A stretch of DNA of 64,000 bases from positions 62,001 through 126,000 of the forward strand of contig JBGSIA010000075.1 of the NCBI GenBank assembly GCA_041751935.1, in the 5' to 3' direction. The translations under genes were made by a program, and so were the position numbers. The DNA comes from JBBSJZ01 sp041751935. Its GTDB lineage: Bacteria; Planctomycetota; Planctomycetia; Pirellulales; Pirellulaceae. The notes beneath the pieces were generated by a model, which had not been told where the DNA came from, made no database searches, and was given only the letters and a program-made list of their open reading frames with translations. Of the stretch, positions 17,999 to 27,526 are shown piece after piece (position 1 is the stretch's first letter; every line of letters begins with the position of its first letter).

Positions 17999-18751
17999 AT
18001 GCTAGCCGCCTCGGAGATTCGTTGCGAATCGCTCGCATTGACATTCCCGGACGGCTTTCAAGCGGTCGAAAACGTCAATTTGCGGATTCCGGCTGGTCAG
18101 ATCACGTCGCTTATTGGGCCTAGCGGTTGTGGCAAGACGTCTTTATTGCGGCTATTGGCAGGGCTGCAACTTCCCACATCGGGAACAGTAAGCTTGCAAC
18201 CGGCGGTTTCGGCCAGTTCGGGAAACATCTCGTTTGTGTTCCAGCGACCAGCACTTTTACCGTGGCGAACAACGATAGAGAACGTGCTGCTGCCGCTGGA
18301 ACTGGTCGGTGGTCGACCAAAGTCCGAGCGACAACAAATCGCCCGCCAGCTTCTCGACGATGTCGGCCTGAGCGATGCATTGTCGAAACGCCCCGATGAA
18401 CTGTCTGGCGGGATGCAAATGCGGGTCTCGATCGCGCGAGCCTTGTCGACTTCACCAAATGTGTTGCTACTGGACGAACCGTTTGCGGCGCTTGATGACA
18501 TGCTGCGAGGGCAACTGGGCGAGTTGTTGATTCAGCTCTGGCGCAAGCGGAGATTTACGGCCGTAATCGTGACTCACAATGTCGCTGAGGCAATCTTGCT
18601 TTCAGACGAAATCGTCATCATGCGTCGCGGTCGTGTGGCGACTCCAATCGTCAATCCGCTGGCACAACCACGCGACGGATCGATACGTCGAACTGCCGAG
18701 TTTGGCGAGTTCTATGGTGTCATCTCGGATTCGTTGAGGGCGGATTCATGA
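17999..18751 (+). CDS. ABC transporter ATP-binding protein (nitrate/sulfonate/thiamine-precursor type)
   Basis: A 250-residue ABC ATPase, the motor of an importer whose other subunits follow at once. Walker A GPSGCGKT at 40-47, Q-loop Gln82 (FVFQRPALLPW), signature LSGGM at 135-139, Walker B LLLDEP with Glu160 and the switch His in VTHNVAEA are all present. The QRPALLPW stretch is characteristic of SsuB/TauB/ThiZ-like ATPases. ATG 17999 is chosen; an upstream ATG at 17969 adds ten residues without conservation. Its stop overlaps the permease start in an ATGA, so the subunits are translationally coupled. The substrate is not given by this subunit. Confidence 0.92.
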   Translation: MLAASEIRCESLALTFPDGFQAVENVNLRIPAGQITSLIGPSGCGKTSLLRLLAGLQLPTSGTVSLQPAVSASSGNISFVFQRPALLPWRTTIENVLLPLELVGGRPKSERQQIARQLLDDVGLSDALSKRPDELSGGMQMRVSIARALSTSPNVLLLDEPFAALDDMLRGQLGELLIQLWRKRRFTAVIVTHNVAEAILLSDEIVIMRRGRVATPIVNPLAQPRDGSIRRTAEFGEFYGVISDSLRADS

Positions 18752-19560
18752 CTTCGCCAATCATCATGCTCTCCTACAGAAACCGCATTGCCCATTACTT
18801 CGTTCAATCGCTATTTGTTGTCGCCGTCGCAATCGTCGTGATTTGTTTGTGGGTCGCGATCATCTGGAAATTCGAGCTGCCTCCAATTCTATTGCCCTCA
18901 CCGCTGCAAGTACTTGCGGCGGCCCGGCGAGAATATGTGGCACTGGGTCTTGGAATATGGTCCACGGGTATCGCGGCGATCGTTGGACTTGCCTGGTCAA
19001 TAGCGCTGGGTGCAACCTTGGCGATCATCTTCAGCCAATCGCGACTGATCCGACGGGCATTTTTTCCCTATGTCATATTCCTGCAAACCGTTCCGATCGT
19101 GGCGATTGCACCTCTGCTGATTACCTGGAGCGGCTACCAGTTCCGCACCGTGGTGATCGTCACAGTGATCATTTGTCTGTTTCCAATAGTCAGCAACGTG
19201 ACGGCGGGATTGATGACGATTCACAGCGAACTGGACGACCTTCTGCGGCTATACGGTGCAGGCCGAATCAAGCGACTTACAAAACTGCGGATTCCTCTAG
19301 CGGTGCCGTATCTCGTTTTGGGCACGAGAATCAGCAGCGGATTAGCGGTCATCGGTGCCATTGTGGCTGAGTTTTTCGTGGGAAACGGTGCCGACTACGC
19401 CGGATTGGGAACACTGATGACCCGCTGGCAAGGAATGCAGCGGACGGATGCACTCATTGCGGCCGTCTTCGCATCAACACTCGTCGGTCTGCTACTATTT
19501 GGTACGGTGCAATTCATCTCGGCGACGGTACTCCGACGTTGGACTCGCTTCATCAACTAA
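18748..19560 (+). CDS. ABC transporter permease (SsuC/ThiX-like)
   Basis: A 270-residue inner-membrane permease with about six helices. The binding-protein-dependent permease core is visible: LPPILLPSPLQVLAAA after the first helix, FLQTVPIVAIAPLLITWSG, and the cytoplasmic EAA-type coupling loop around RLYGAGRIKRLTKLRIPLAVPYLVLG, which docks on the ATPase. This arrangement belongs to the nitrate/sulfonate/taurine/hydroxymethylpyrimidine group. It begins inside the ATPase stop codon and ends nine bases before the binding lipoprotein, completing a three-gene importer operon. Confidence 0.92.
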   Translation: MTSPIIMLSYRNRIAHYFVQSLFVVAVAIVVICLWVAIIWKFELPPILLPSPLQVLAAARREYVALGLGIWSTGIAAIVGLAWSIALGATLAIIFSQSRLIRRAFFPYVIFLQTVPIVAIAPLLITWSGYQFRTVVIVTVIICLFPIVSNVTAGLMTIHSELDDLLRLYGAGRIKRLTKLRIPLAVPYLVLGTRISSGLAVIGAIVAEFFVGNGADYAGLGTLMTRWQGMQRTDALIAAVFASTLVGLLLFGTVQFISATVLRRWTRFIN

Positions 19561-19569
19561 CTGAATTCT

Positions 19570-20607
19570 ATGCGCATGGCTTGTTACAAACTTCGCTTGC
19601 ATCTCATGCACCGTAGCTTCACACCGGTCATGTTATTTGCTGCCCTCGTCTTGGGCTGTGGTCGATCGAGCCAAAACGATTCAACGGCACATCCCTTGCC
19701 CACTTCCGACAGCGGCGAAGAACTCCTGCCGGTAGTGGCTCAATTGAACTGGTACCCCGAAGCCGAGCACGGTGGTCTGTTTCAAGCACGCGCTGATGGC
19801 ACGTTCGCGGCATCAGGCTTGGATGTCGAGATCCGTTCCGGCGGCAATGCAGCTCCCGTCGCGCCGGAACTACTGTTAGGCCGATGCCAGTTCGCAATCA
19901 CGAACGCAGACGACGTCGTGCTGTTTCGCAATCAGGGCGCGGACATCGTCGCCGTCTTGGCAGCGGTCCAGGATCATCCACGCTGCATCCTGGTGCGTGC
20001 CGACAGCGGTGTGAACTCGTTTGAGGACTTGGCGGGTAAGACGCTTCAATGTGGTGCCCGTCCGTTTGTCGAGTTCATGCGTTCCAAGGGGCTTTTGAAC
20101 GATGTACGTGAAGTACCCTATCACAACAGTGTCGCGGCTTTGGTCAATGACAAGGATGTCGTTATCCAAGCCTACTCGTTCTCCGAGCCGCTGCTTGCTC
20201 AACAACAGGGTGTGGAGGTGCGCACGCTCATGGTCAGCGATCTAGGTTGGAACCCTTACTCCAGTGTCCTGATTACTTCCGGTGATTTGATTCGAAGCAA
20301 CCCGGACCTTGTCGAGCGATTTGTCCGCGCGACACGACTAGGTTGGCAAAACTATCTCACTGACCCGACCCTGGGCAACCAGCAAATTCTGGCTGCGAAC
20401 CGACACGGGATGACCCCCGAGGCGTTGCAATTCGGTGGTGATGGTTTGCAAAAACTGGCGATGCCCAACGACATGCCGATTGAACAAGTGGGATCAATGA
20501 GCTACCAGCGCTGGCAAACTCTCTTGCAACAAATGACTGACCTGAAGATCATCGATCCGGAGAAAGTGAAAGCCAGCGATTGTTTTACGACTCGCTTCTT
20601 GCAATGA
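19570..20607 (+). CDS. ABC transporter substrate-binding lipoprotein, NMT1/THI5-like
   Basis: A 345-residue periplasmic binding lipoprotein: hydrophobic stretch VMLFAALVLGC with lipobox Cys30, then a polar linker and the NMT1/THI5-like fold. The opening VAQLNWYPEAEHGGLFQARADG and the GLDVEIRSGG stretch are diagnostic of proteins binding thiamine pyrimidine precursors or similar small ligands; sulfonates are the alternative. ATG 19606 would give a shorter, more conventional signal peptide. It closes the importer operon (ATPase, permease, binder). Planctomycete relatives are often annotated only as ABC substrate-binding proteins, so the ligand is inference; no riboswitch-like structure was seen upstream that would settle it. 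Confidence 0.88.
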   Translation: MRMACYKLRLHLMHRSFTPVMLFAALVLGCGRSSQNDSTAHPLPTSDSGEELLPVVAQLNWYPEAEHGGLFQARADGTFAASGLDVEIRSGGNAAPVAPELLLGRCQFAITNADDVVLFRNQGADIVAVLAAVQDHPRCILVRADSGVNSFEDLAGKTLQCGARPFVEFMRSKGLLNDVREVPYHNSVAALVNDKDVVIQAYSFSEPLLAQQQGVEVRTLMVSDLGWNPYSSVLITSGDLIRSNPDLVERFVRATRLGWQNYLTDPTLGNQQILAANRHGMTPEALQFGGDGLQKLAMPNDMPIEQVGSMSYQRWQTLLQQMTDLKIIDPEKVKASDCFTTRFLQ

Positions 20608-20634
20608 ACGACTTGGCGACCGCGTTGTCTGCTT

Positions 20635-20874
20635 TCAACCAGGAACTCGTACGTAGTCACACACTCGACTGAGAACTCCGGCACGGCGGATGGCCGGCAC
20701 GAGTTCTGATTTCAGGGCTGCGGTCGGCAATTCGCCACGAATCACTACCGCTGTATTCTCGATTGTCACTCGCAAACGTTTAGCGTGATTGCAGAGTTGA
20801 TCGTGGACATTTAGCATCGTTTGAATATTCGATAAAAATCGTTTGTCACGTGAATCGCATTCTTGAATTGTCAT
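20635..20874 (-). CDS. small BON-domain protein
   Basis: A 79-residue protein made almost entirely of one BON-like domain: a helical start, then the strand-helix-strand pattern TIENTAVVIRGELP, LVPAIRRAGVLSRVCDYVRV. BON domains occur in envelope and stress proteins and may bind phospholipid or ligand. No signal peptide is seen. ATG 20874 is fixed by an aaggag eight bases upstream; a longer frame to 21000 has no such site and overlaps the region in front of the divergent gene. Confidence 0.65.
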   Translation of the reverse strand: MTIQECDSRDKRFLSNIQTMLNVHDQLCNHAKRLRVTIENTAVVIRGELPTAALKSELVPAIRRAGVLSRVCDYVRVPG

Positions 20875-21082
20875 CCCTTTGGCTCCTTGACGGGTTAGAG
20901 TTATGTTCCAAATAACCATGCGCAAAGGCTCTGCACGTGTTACAAAAAAACAATCGTCAGTTCCAAAAACATTGCGGATTGAACGATTCAATCGGCACAA
21001 TTGTCCGTGTCCTGAAGGAAAACGTGTGCCAAATCATTGTGGTCAACGATCACCAGTCCTGACTCTCGCCCCGAAATTTCCA

Positions 21083-24000
21083 ATGAATTCGAACCCGCTG
21101 CGGTATCCAAACAAGCCACTTCCCCAATGTCTCGTCATCGGCTTGCTAACGGTATTCTTCGTCTGTGGTTTTGCATCGGCGCAGAAACCTAAGCAACCAC
21201 GCAAGAAGCAGGAAACGAATCTCAACGATGCCAAAAACGTCATTCTCGATTCGCACGCGGACGAAGCACCAGAGCTAGAACAGTATGGCATCTATCAAAA
21301 TACCGCCGCACAGCCTCCGGCAACGGTACCGCGCACCACGACACTTCCACTTCAACTGAAACCGAAAACGCGGATCACGCTGATCGGGAACACCCTCTTT
21401 GATCGCTCACAGCACTTTGGGTTCTTAGAATCGTTCATCTTCCAGCGATTTCCGGAACACAATTTGACCATTCGCAATCTGTCGTGGGCTGCGGATACGA
21501 TCGATTTGCAACCGCGACCGGAAAACTTTGCTGATTTGTTTCAGCACTTACATCACGAGAAGGCAGACGTCATCTTCGCGGCCTTCGGGTTCAATGAATC
21601 GTTTGCTGGTGAGGAAGGAATCGATCAGTTCCGCCAACGTTTGCAGAAGTTCATCGACGAATTAGGGAGCAAGGCGTTTAACGGTACGTCATCGCCCGAG
21701 ATCGTTCTTGTTTCGCCGATAGCAAACGAGGATTTAGCGAACGTACCTGCGGGAACATTGAACAACCGGAATTTACAACTTTACACCAACGTCATGCGCG
21801 AGGTTGCTGCTGAAAAGCAGGTAGGTTTCGTTGACGTTTTCGACGAGACTTTACAGGCGATGCAAAGCGCCGTAAACGAATTGACAATCAATGGCGTGCA
21901 CTTAAATGGTGCCGGGTACTTGTTGTTCGACCGTGCTGTCTTTCGCGGTTTGTTTAGCGAAACGCCACCCGAGATCGATGAGCGAATCCGCAACTTGGTG
22001 TTGGACAAGAACCGACAGTACTTCCGCCGCTATCGACCACTCAATACGTTTTATTACACAGGCGGTCGTCGACACGACTACGGATATCTGGACTTTCTTC
22101 CAGCGATGCGGAACTTTGAATTGATGGTCGCCAATCGCGAAGAAGCCATTCATCGCGTCGCAAGAACCGAAGATGCTTCAATATCGTCATCGGCTGTCGA
22201 TGACAGTAACCTTCCTCCACTTCCTCCGACCAAGCTCAGTCGTGGGGCGAACCAATGGATGAGTGCCGCCGATGAACTGAAGGCATTCCAGATAGATCCC
22301 CGCTTTGAAGTCAACCTGTTTGCCGGCGAAGAAGAGTTCCCGGACATTGCAGCGCCAATTCAAATGCGTTGGGACGCGCAGGGACGTTTGTGGGTCAGTT
22401 GCTCGACGACCTACCCGCATGTATACCCAGGCAACGAGCCGAACGACAAACTGGTGATTTTGGAGGACGCCGATGGTGATGGGAAAGCGGACAAATCCAC
22501 TGTCTTTGCCGATGACCTGCACATCCCGCTGTCCTTCGAGTTCGGTGACGGTGGGGTCTACGTTTCGGAAAGCCCTGATTTGACGTTTTTGAAAGATACC
22601 AACGGAGACGGCAAGGCAGACTTTCGCCAACGTGTTTTGACAGGGTTCGGCACCGAGGACTCGCACCACGCATTGCACGATTTCGTCTGGACACCCGATG
22701 GCGATCTGCTGTTTCGCGAATCCATCTTTCACCATTCACAAGTAGAAACGGCGTATGGCCCCGTGCGTCAGCAAAACAGTGGCTGGTTTCGTTTCGAACC
22801 CAAGTCACAACGATTGACAAGCTTTGGTACTTACCCCAGCACCAATCCTTGGGGCGTAACTTTCGACGATTGGGGACAACATGTTGCCAGTCACCCGATC
22901 TATGCGGCAGCTTTTCATTCGCTCGACCCACCCTACCCACAACAACATCCCAAGCCCGATGGATTGCAAGCCTACTCGGGGACTTGCGGTCATGAGTTTG
23001 TTGACTTCGCGACGTTTCCCGATGAGCTGCGCGGGGACATGATCAAGGCCCGCTACAAGCCGACCAATCGCATCGAGATTCTCCATTGGAAGGAGGGCGA
23101 ATTCGGCTTCGAGGAAGAGTATGTCAGCGATTTACTATTCTCAACGAACCTGAGCTTCATTCCCGTTGACCTCGGCTTTGGTCCCCGCGGGGCGATGTAC
23201 GTATGCGACTGGTACAATCCCATCAAAGGACACGCCCAGTACTCTTTGCGAGACGAGCGCCGTGACAGACATTCCGGTCGCATTTGGCGCATCACGGCCA
23301 AAGACAAGCCGCTGCAAGACGCACCGCGGATTGCCGACGCAAGTATTGCGGAGTTGCTGGACCTGCTCAAACGCCCGGAATACCGCGTGCGTTATTGGGC
23401 CAAACGCGAACTTCGCGAGCGTGATCCCGATACGGTAACGCAAACGCTCAATCGCTGGGTGCAACGATTGAGCCCTAACGATCCGCGATATCGGCATCAT
23501 CAACTCGAAGCAATCTGGACGTACCGCGGCATCAAGTCGAAAAACCTAGATCTGCTGCGTGAGCTGCTCTCATGCTCGGACCACCACGCCCGCGCTGCCG
23601 CGACACAACAACTGCGTTATTGGCATGCGTTAATGCCCGACGCTCTAGATTACTTGCGTGTCGCCGCAAATGATGCCTGCGGGATCGTGCGAATGGAAGC
23701 TGCAATCGCGGCGAGCTACATCGGTTCCAAGGATGCATTGACCGCAATACTCGATGTTTTGAATCATCCCCGCGAAGGACACCTGGATTATGCGATCCGT
23801 TGTTCGCTGGGCGCCGAGTCACTGCGACGGCATTGGGAAAATGACTCACACGGCCACATCGCTACGATGCTCAAGAATACGAAAAGTGAGTCGGGACTCA
23901 AGGAACCGACTCCGACCGCATCCGAAGCTGCCTTTGACCAACAGCCGAATTTAAAACGTGTCGAGATCAGTTGCATGCCTGAACGCATGCGTTACACCGT

Positions 24001-24901
24001 CGAGCAATTCGAAGTACTCACGGGACAACCAGTCAAGCTAGTATTCTCTAACCCTGATGCAACGGATCACAATCTGCTGATCGTTCGGCCAGGCTCACTG
24101 AGCGAAGTCGGTATGGCCGCCAACGAAATGGCACGTGACCCTAAGAATGCCAACTCGGATTTCATCCCCGAAGAAAAGCGTCCGCTGATCCTTCAAGCCG
24201 CGCCGATGATTGGTCCGTCAAAAAAGTCGCAAGTGCATGTATTGCGATTCGTCGCCCCCAAAGAGCCAGGGATCTATCCCTACGTTTGCACGTTCCCGGG
24301 TCATTGGGTCGTCATGAAGGGACGAATGGTCGTGGCGAACGAGCTGTCGGATATTGACAGCCTGCTGATGTCCGCCGCTCCCAAGACTGTCCAACAGTGG
24401 AAGATGGCCGACTTCGAATCGTTGGACACCAAACATGATGAAGCGACGATCATGACAGGCATGCAAGCGTTTGCTAAAGCGGGCTGCAACCAATGCCACC
24501 AACTCTCTGGCCACGGAATGAATCTGGGTCCTGACCTAACCGACATCGGCAAACGTCTGAAGGGCACCAAGTTGCTGCAGCAAATCATCGAACCATCGAC
24601 GGAGATCAACGAAAAGTTCCAGACATGGAAATTTCTTACTGCATCTGGTACTGCCATCACCGGAATGCTGCAAAAAGAGGATGATGAAGCGGTGTACTTG
24701 CTAACGAATTTATTGCAGCCGACTGCCGTCACGGTCCTGAAGAAAAGCGAAATTGAGTTGCGGGTGCGTTCCAGCATCTCATCCATGCCGGAAGGCATCG
24801 CCAACGTATTGACCCAAGACGAAATCGTCGCACTCGTCAGTTTCCTGGAATCAGACGGCTATCAACTACCACCGCACTTGCGTCACCTGCATCCGAAGTA
24901 G
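21083..24901 (+). CDS. multidomain PVC-type CxxCH protein with SGNH, propeller, cupredoxin and cytochrome domains
   Basis: A 1272-residue exported protein. Order: signal peptide (1-34); an SGNH/GDSL-hydrolase-like domain (about 95-300) with TLIGNTLFD, GFNES and NGVHLNGAGY; a membrane-bound-dehydrogenase-like beta-propeller (about 390-750) with DADGDGKADKS and DTNGDGKADF Ca-type loops; HEAT-like helices (about 755-920); a cupredoxin (about 940-1090) whose type 1 copper ligands H996, C1069, H1074 and M1078 are all visible; and a cytochrome c module CNQCH (C1135, C1138, H1139) followed by the PVC heme-binding C-terminus ending SFLESDG. It probably binds heme and copper in the periplasm and acts on an unknown, perhaps esterified or sulfated, carbohydrate; a sulfatase gene follows in 38 bases. 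ATG 21083 starts the signal peptide. Confidence 0.9.
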   Translation: MNSNPLRYPNKPLPQCLVIGLLTVFFVCGFASAQKPKQPRKKQETNLNDAKNVILDSHADEAPELEQYGIYQNTAAQPPATVPRTTTLPLQLKPKTRITLIGNTLFDRSQHFGFLESFIFQRFPEHNLTIRNLSWAADTIDLQPRPENFADLFQHLHHEKADVIFAAFGFNESFAGEEGIDQFRQRLQKFIDELGSKAFNGTSSPEIVLVSPIANEDLANVPAGTLNNRNLQLYTNVMREVAAEKQVGFVDVFDETLQAMQSAVNELTINGVHLNGAGYLLFDRAVFRGLFSETPPEIDERIRNLVLDKNRQYFRRYRPLNTFYYTGGRRHDYGYLDFLPAMRNFELMVANREEAIHRVARTEDASISSSAVDDSNLPPLPPTKLSRGANQWMSAADELKAFQIDPRFEVNLFAGEEEFPDIAAPIQMRWDAQGRLWVSCSTTYPHVYPGNEPNDKLVILEDADGDGKADKSTVFADDLHIPLSFEFGDGGVYVSESPDLTFLKDTNGDGKADFRQRVLTGFGTEDSHHALHDFVWTPDGDLLFRESIFHHSQVETAYGPVRQQNSGWFRFEPKSQRLTSFGTYPSTNPWGVTFDDWGQHVASHPIYAAAFHSLDPPYPQQHPKPDGLQAYSGTCGHEFVDFATFPDELRGDMIKARYKPTNRIEILHWKEGEFGFEEEYVSDLLFSTNLSFIPVDLGFGPRGAMYVCDWYNPIKGHAQYSLRDERRDRHSGRIWRITAKDKPLQDAPRIADASIAELLDLLKRPEYRVRYWAKRELRERDPDTVTQTLNRWVQRLSPNDPRYRHHQLEAIWTYRGIKSKNLDLLRELLSCSDHHARAAATQQLRYWHALMPDALDYLRVAANDACGIVRMEAAIAASYIGSKDALTAILDVLNHPREGHLDYAIRCSLGAESLRRHWENDSHGHIATMLKNTKSESGLKEPTPTASEAAFDQQPNLKRVEISCMPERMRYTVEQFEVLTGQPVKLVFSNPDATDHNLLIVRPGSLSEVGMAANEMARDPKNANSDFIPEEKRPLILQAAPMIGPSKKSQVHVLRFVAPKEPGIYPYVCTFPGHWVVMKGRMVVANELSDIDSLLMSAAPKTVQQWKMADFESLDTKHDEATIMTGMQAFAKAGCNQCHQLSGHGMNLGPDLTDIGKRLKGTKLLQQIIEPSTEINEKFQTWKFLTASGTAITGMLQKEDDEAVYLLTNLLQPTAVTVLKKSEIELRVRSSISSMPEGIANVLTQDEIVALVSFLESDGYQLPPHLRHLHPK

Positions 24902-24939
24902 ATTGAAATGAGGCGACACCCTAAAAATGGAAATTCAAC

Positions 24940-27474
24940 ATGATTCAGTTCTTAGCCAAGTCGACGCGTACTTATAGAACAACAGGTTATCGCCGAACGC
25001 AATTTAGAAATTTACGGCATAGATCGTCGATACTTGCGTTCCTGCCGGTTGTTGCAATTTTTGTGCAAACTCTCTGTGTGAGTTCGCTACGAGCACAGTC
25101 ACGCGACCAACCCAACATCGTAATCTTATTTACCGACGACCAAGGCTACGGCGATTTGAGCTGTTTTGGATCGAAGACAATTCAAACGCCGAGATTGGAT
25201 TCTCTTGCAGTACAAGGGACCCGCTTTACAAATTTTTATGCGCAAGTTGTCTGCGGTCCGTCTCGCTCAGCGCTTTTGACGGGACGATATCCCAATCGCA
25301 GTTTAGGTTGGTCGATGCCAGCCAGTGAAATTACGATTGCGGAGTTGCTACGCACGCAAGGTTATGCCACCGCCTGTGTCGGTAAGTGGGATGTTTCCAA
25401 TCGAGCAGCGATCGACGATCGAATACCTAACTCCCAGGGTTTTGATTACTACTATGGTACCCTCGGCGCCAACGACAACGGACGTGTCGTATTGCATGAA
25501 AATGACCAGCAGATCGCCGAAACCGACGACATGGCGGGCCTGACTCGGCTTTATACCGACAAGAGCATCGACTTTCTTAAAAAGAACAAAGAACGACCGT
25601 TCTTTCTTTATGTGGCACACACGATGGTCCATTCGGTGATCGACGCGTCACCGGAGTTCAAGGGCTCATCGCAAGGTGGTCTGTACGGCGATACTGTGCA
25701 AGAACTGGATCATCATTGCGGACGACTTCTTGATGCATTGGATGAACTCGGCCTACGCGAAAACACGCTCGTTATTTTCACCAGTGATAACGGGCCCTGG
25801 ATTAATCTGCGAGAAGTTCTCCAAAAGAAACACAACGGGCAAATTGCTTGGGGATCGTCGGGGCCACTTCGCGAAGGCAAAGGATCGACATACGAAGGCG
25901 GAATTCGTGTTCCTTGTTTGGTTCGCTGGCCGGGTAGAGTCCCGGCAGGAAGAGTCAGCGATGCGATTTTCTCAACGATCGATTTCTTTCCTACTTTCGC
26001 GAAGTTATGCGGTTACGAACTGCCAAATGATCGCGTGATCGATGGTGTCGATCAGTGCGAGTTGTTGTTAGGCAAGAGCGATCGTGGTGCCCGCGAAGAC
26101 TATTTCTACTTTTGCAAAAACGAACTGCATGCGGTTCGCAAGGGAAATTTCAAATTGGTGCTTGCTGACCGTCGCCAGCACTATAACTATGTTAAAGACA
26201 GAGGCTCGAACGACATGGAGTTGTACGATCTCTCGGCGGACATTGGTGAAAGTGTAAATCTAGCTGCAGAGAAACCAAAGCTAGTGCAAGAATTTTTGCG
26301 GCATGCAACATCGATCACTTTGCCTGATGCTCGTCCAGATGATCGAATCAACTTGTCGGCAAAACGTCAGAAAGCGCCTTCGCAACTCAAGACAGGAGAT
26401 TGGCTGGCCCATCATTTCACTGCGGCGGGGCGAGACCAAATCGATCATGACTTTATGGAAGGCGTGAACCGAGGCATTCTTCCGGGTGGGGCACTGTTGA
26501 TTATGCACCAAGGCGAAGTGATTCACCGCAAAGCCTACGGATTGGCGGACATTGAATCAAAGCAGCCCTTCTTAATCGATGCACCCTGTCGCATCGCGTC
26601 GCTGACGAAACCGCATACGGCGACGTTATTGTCTATTTTGGCTGACCAAGGCAAGTTGAAGCTGACCGATCCCGTCGACGTATATCTACCTGAGTTCAAC
26701 TCGCTTCGCGTTGGTGGAAAAACGATTGAACGGGCTCCCACGTTACTCGAATGCCTTTCACATACAGCCGGATTTCCCGGCAACGATCGATTCAAGGGAA
26801 CGGAATCACAACTCGCTGGATTCGTAACGCTTGGCCAGGCTGTCGACCAATTGGCCAAAGAAGAATTGGTGACTGTTCCTGGGACACAGTACGATTATTC
26901 GCGATTTGGCTATATGGTCGCAGGCCGAGTTGCCGAAGTCGTCACGGGCCGGACCATACAAGACCTGATGAGGCGGTATTTGCTTGATCCAATCGGTGCT
27001 GAGGTGGCAACGTTCGTGCCGGACGAAGAGACTCGACTTCGCATGCCTACTTCCTATGACCGTATTCGCGGACGTTTGGTCCAGCGTCAACGGGAAGACA
27101 TGGACCGCTCGATCAATCCAGGCGGTAGTATGGTATCGACGGTAGACGATGTGGCTCGATTAATGCTCCTGCATCGTGATGCTGGGAGAGTGGGGAATCT
27201 TCAGCTTGTTTCGGAGGAAGCTTTACAGCAAATGGTCGTTGCTCAACCCGCCACGTCGGGTTCGGGATACGGATTGGGTTTTAACATCATGTCCAACCGC
27301 GCCGATGGGACCGCCAAACGTGTTCGTCATACGGGAGCCAGCGGCACCTTTGCGATGCTCGACTTCGAAGACGACTTGATCGTGATCATTTTCACGCAGG
27401 TCGACCAGAACAAGATCACTCAGTGGCGAAATCGACTGATTCAAACTATCACCAAGGCATGCCTCGCTCCGTAA
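24940..27474 (+). CDS. sulfatase fused to a beta-lactamase-like serine hydrolase
   Basis: An 844-residue secreted fusion. Residues about 55-490 are a type I sulfatase: ILFTDDQGYG metal site, formylglycine motif CGPSR (Cys105 to be oxidised by an FGE-type enzyme), GKWDVS and TSDNGPW. Residues about 495-840 are a class C beta-lactamase/esterase-type hydrolase with S554-LT-K557, a Y653-S-R pattern in place of Y-x-N, and H797-T-G. The YS-xx-GY form occurs in other serine esterases, so activity is plausible. A long N-terminus with Arg-rich start precedes a hydrophobic signal. The fusion may remove both sulfate and ester or amide groups from one polymer. It is 38 bases from the preceding CxxCH protein gene. 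Confidence 0.92.
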   Translation: MIQFLAKSTRTYRTTGYRRTQFRNLRHRSSILAFLPVVAIFVQTLCVSSLRAQSRDQPNIVILFTDDQGYGDLSCFGSKTIQTPRLDSLAVQGTRFTNFYAQVVCGPSRSALLTGRYPNRSLGWSMPASEITIAELLRTQGYATACVGKWDVSNRAAIDDRIPNSQGFDYYYGTLGANDNGRVVLHENDQQIAETDDMAGLTRLYTDKSIDFLKKNKERPFFLYVAHTMVHSVIDASPEFKGSSQGGLYGDTVQELDHHCGRLLDALDELGLRENTLVIFTSDNGPWINLREVLQKKHNGQIAWGSSGPLREGKGSTYEGGIRVPCLVRWPGRVPAGRVSDAIFSTIDFFPTFAKLCGYELPNDRVIDGVDQCELLLGKSDRGAREDYFYFCKNELHAVRKGNFKLVLADRRQHYNYVKDRGSNDMELYDLSADIGESVNLAAEKPKLVQEFLRHATSITLPDARPDDRINLSAKRQKAPSQLKTGDWLAHHFTAAGRDQIDHDFMEGVNRGILPGGALLIMHQGEVIHRKAYGLADIESKQPFLIDAPCRIASLTKPHTATLLSILADQGKLKLTDPVDVYLPEFNSLRVGGKTIERAPTLLECLSHTAGFPGNDRFKGTESQLAGFVTLGQAVDQLAKEELVTVPGTQYDYSRFGYMVAGRVAEVVTGRTIQDLMRRYLLDPIGAEVATFVPDEETRLRMPTSYDRIRGRLVQRQREDMDRSINPGGSMVSTVDDVARLMLLHRDAGRVGNLQLVSEEALQQMVVAQPATSGSGYGLGFNIMSNRADGTAKRVRHTGASGTFAMLDFEDDLIVIIFTQVDQNKITQWRNRLIQTITKACLAP

Positions 27475-27526
27475 GAATCAACGGTACAGCGCCTGGCCGC
27501 TGCGAACGATCAAGAAAGTAACTTCC

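Noticed and set aside
22187..22735. 182-codon minus-strand open frame inside the large CxxCH protein gene
   Set aside because: Antisense shadow of a strongly supported gene.
26890..26913. Missing Asn in the serine-hydrolase Y-x-N motif (YSR)
   Set aside because: Related serine esterases use YSxxGY forms, so this is not firm evidence of inactivity.
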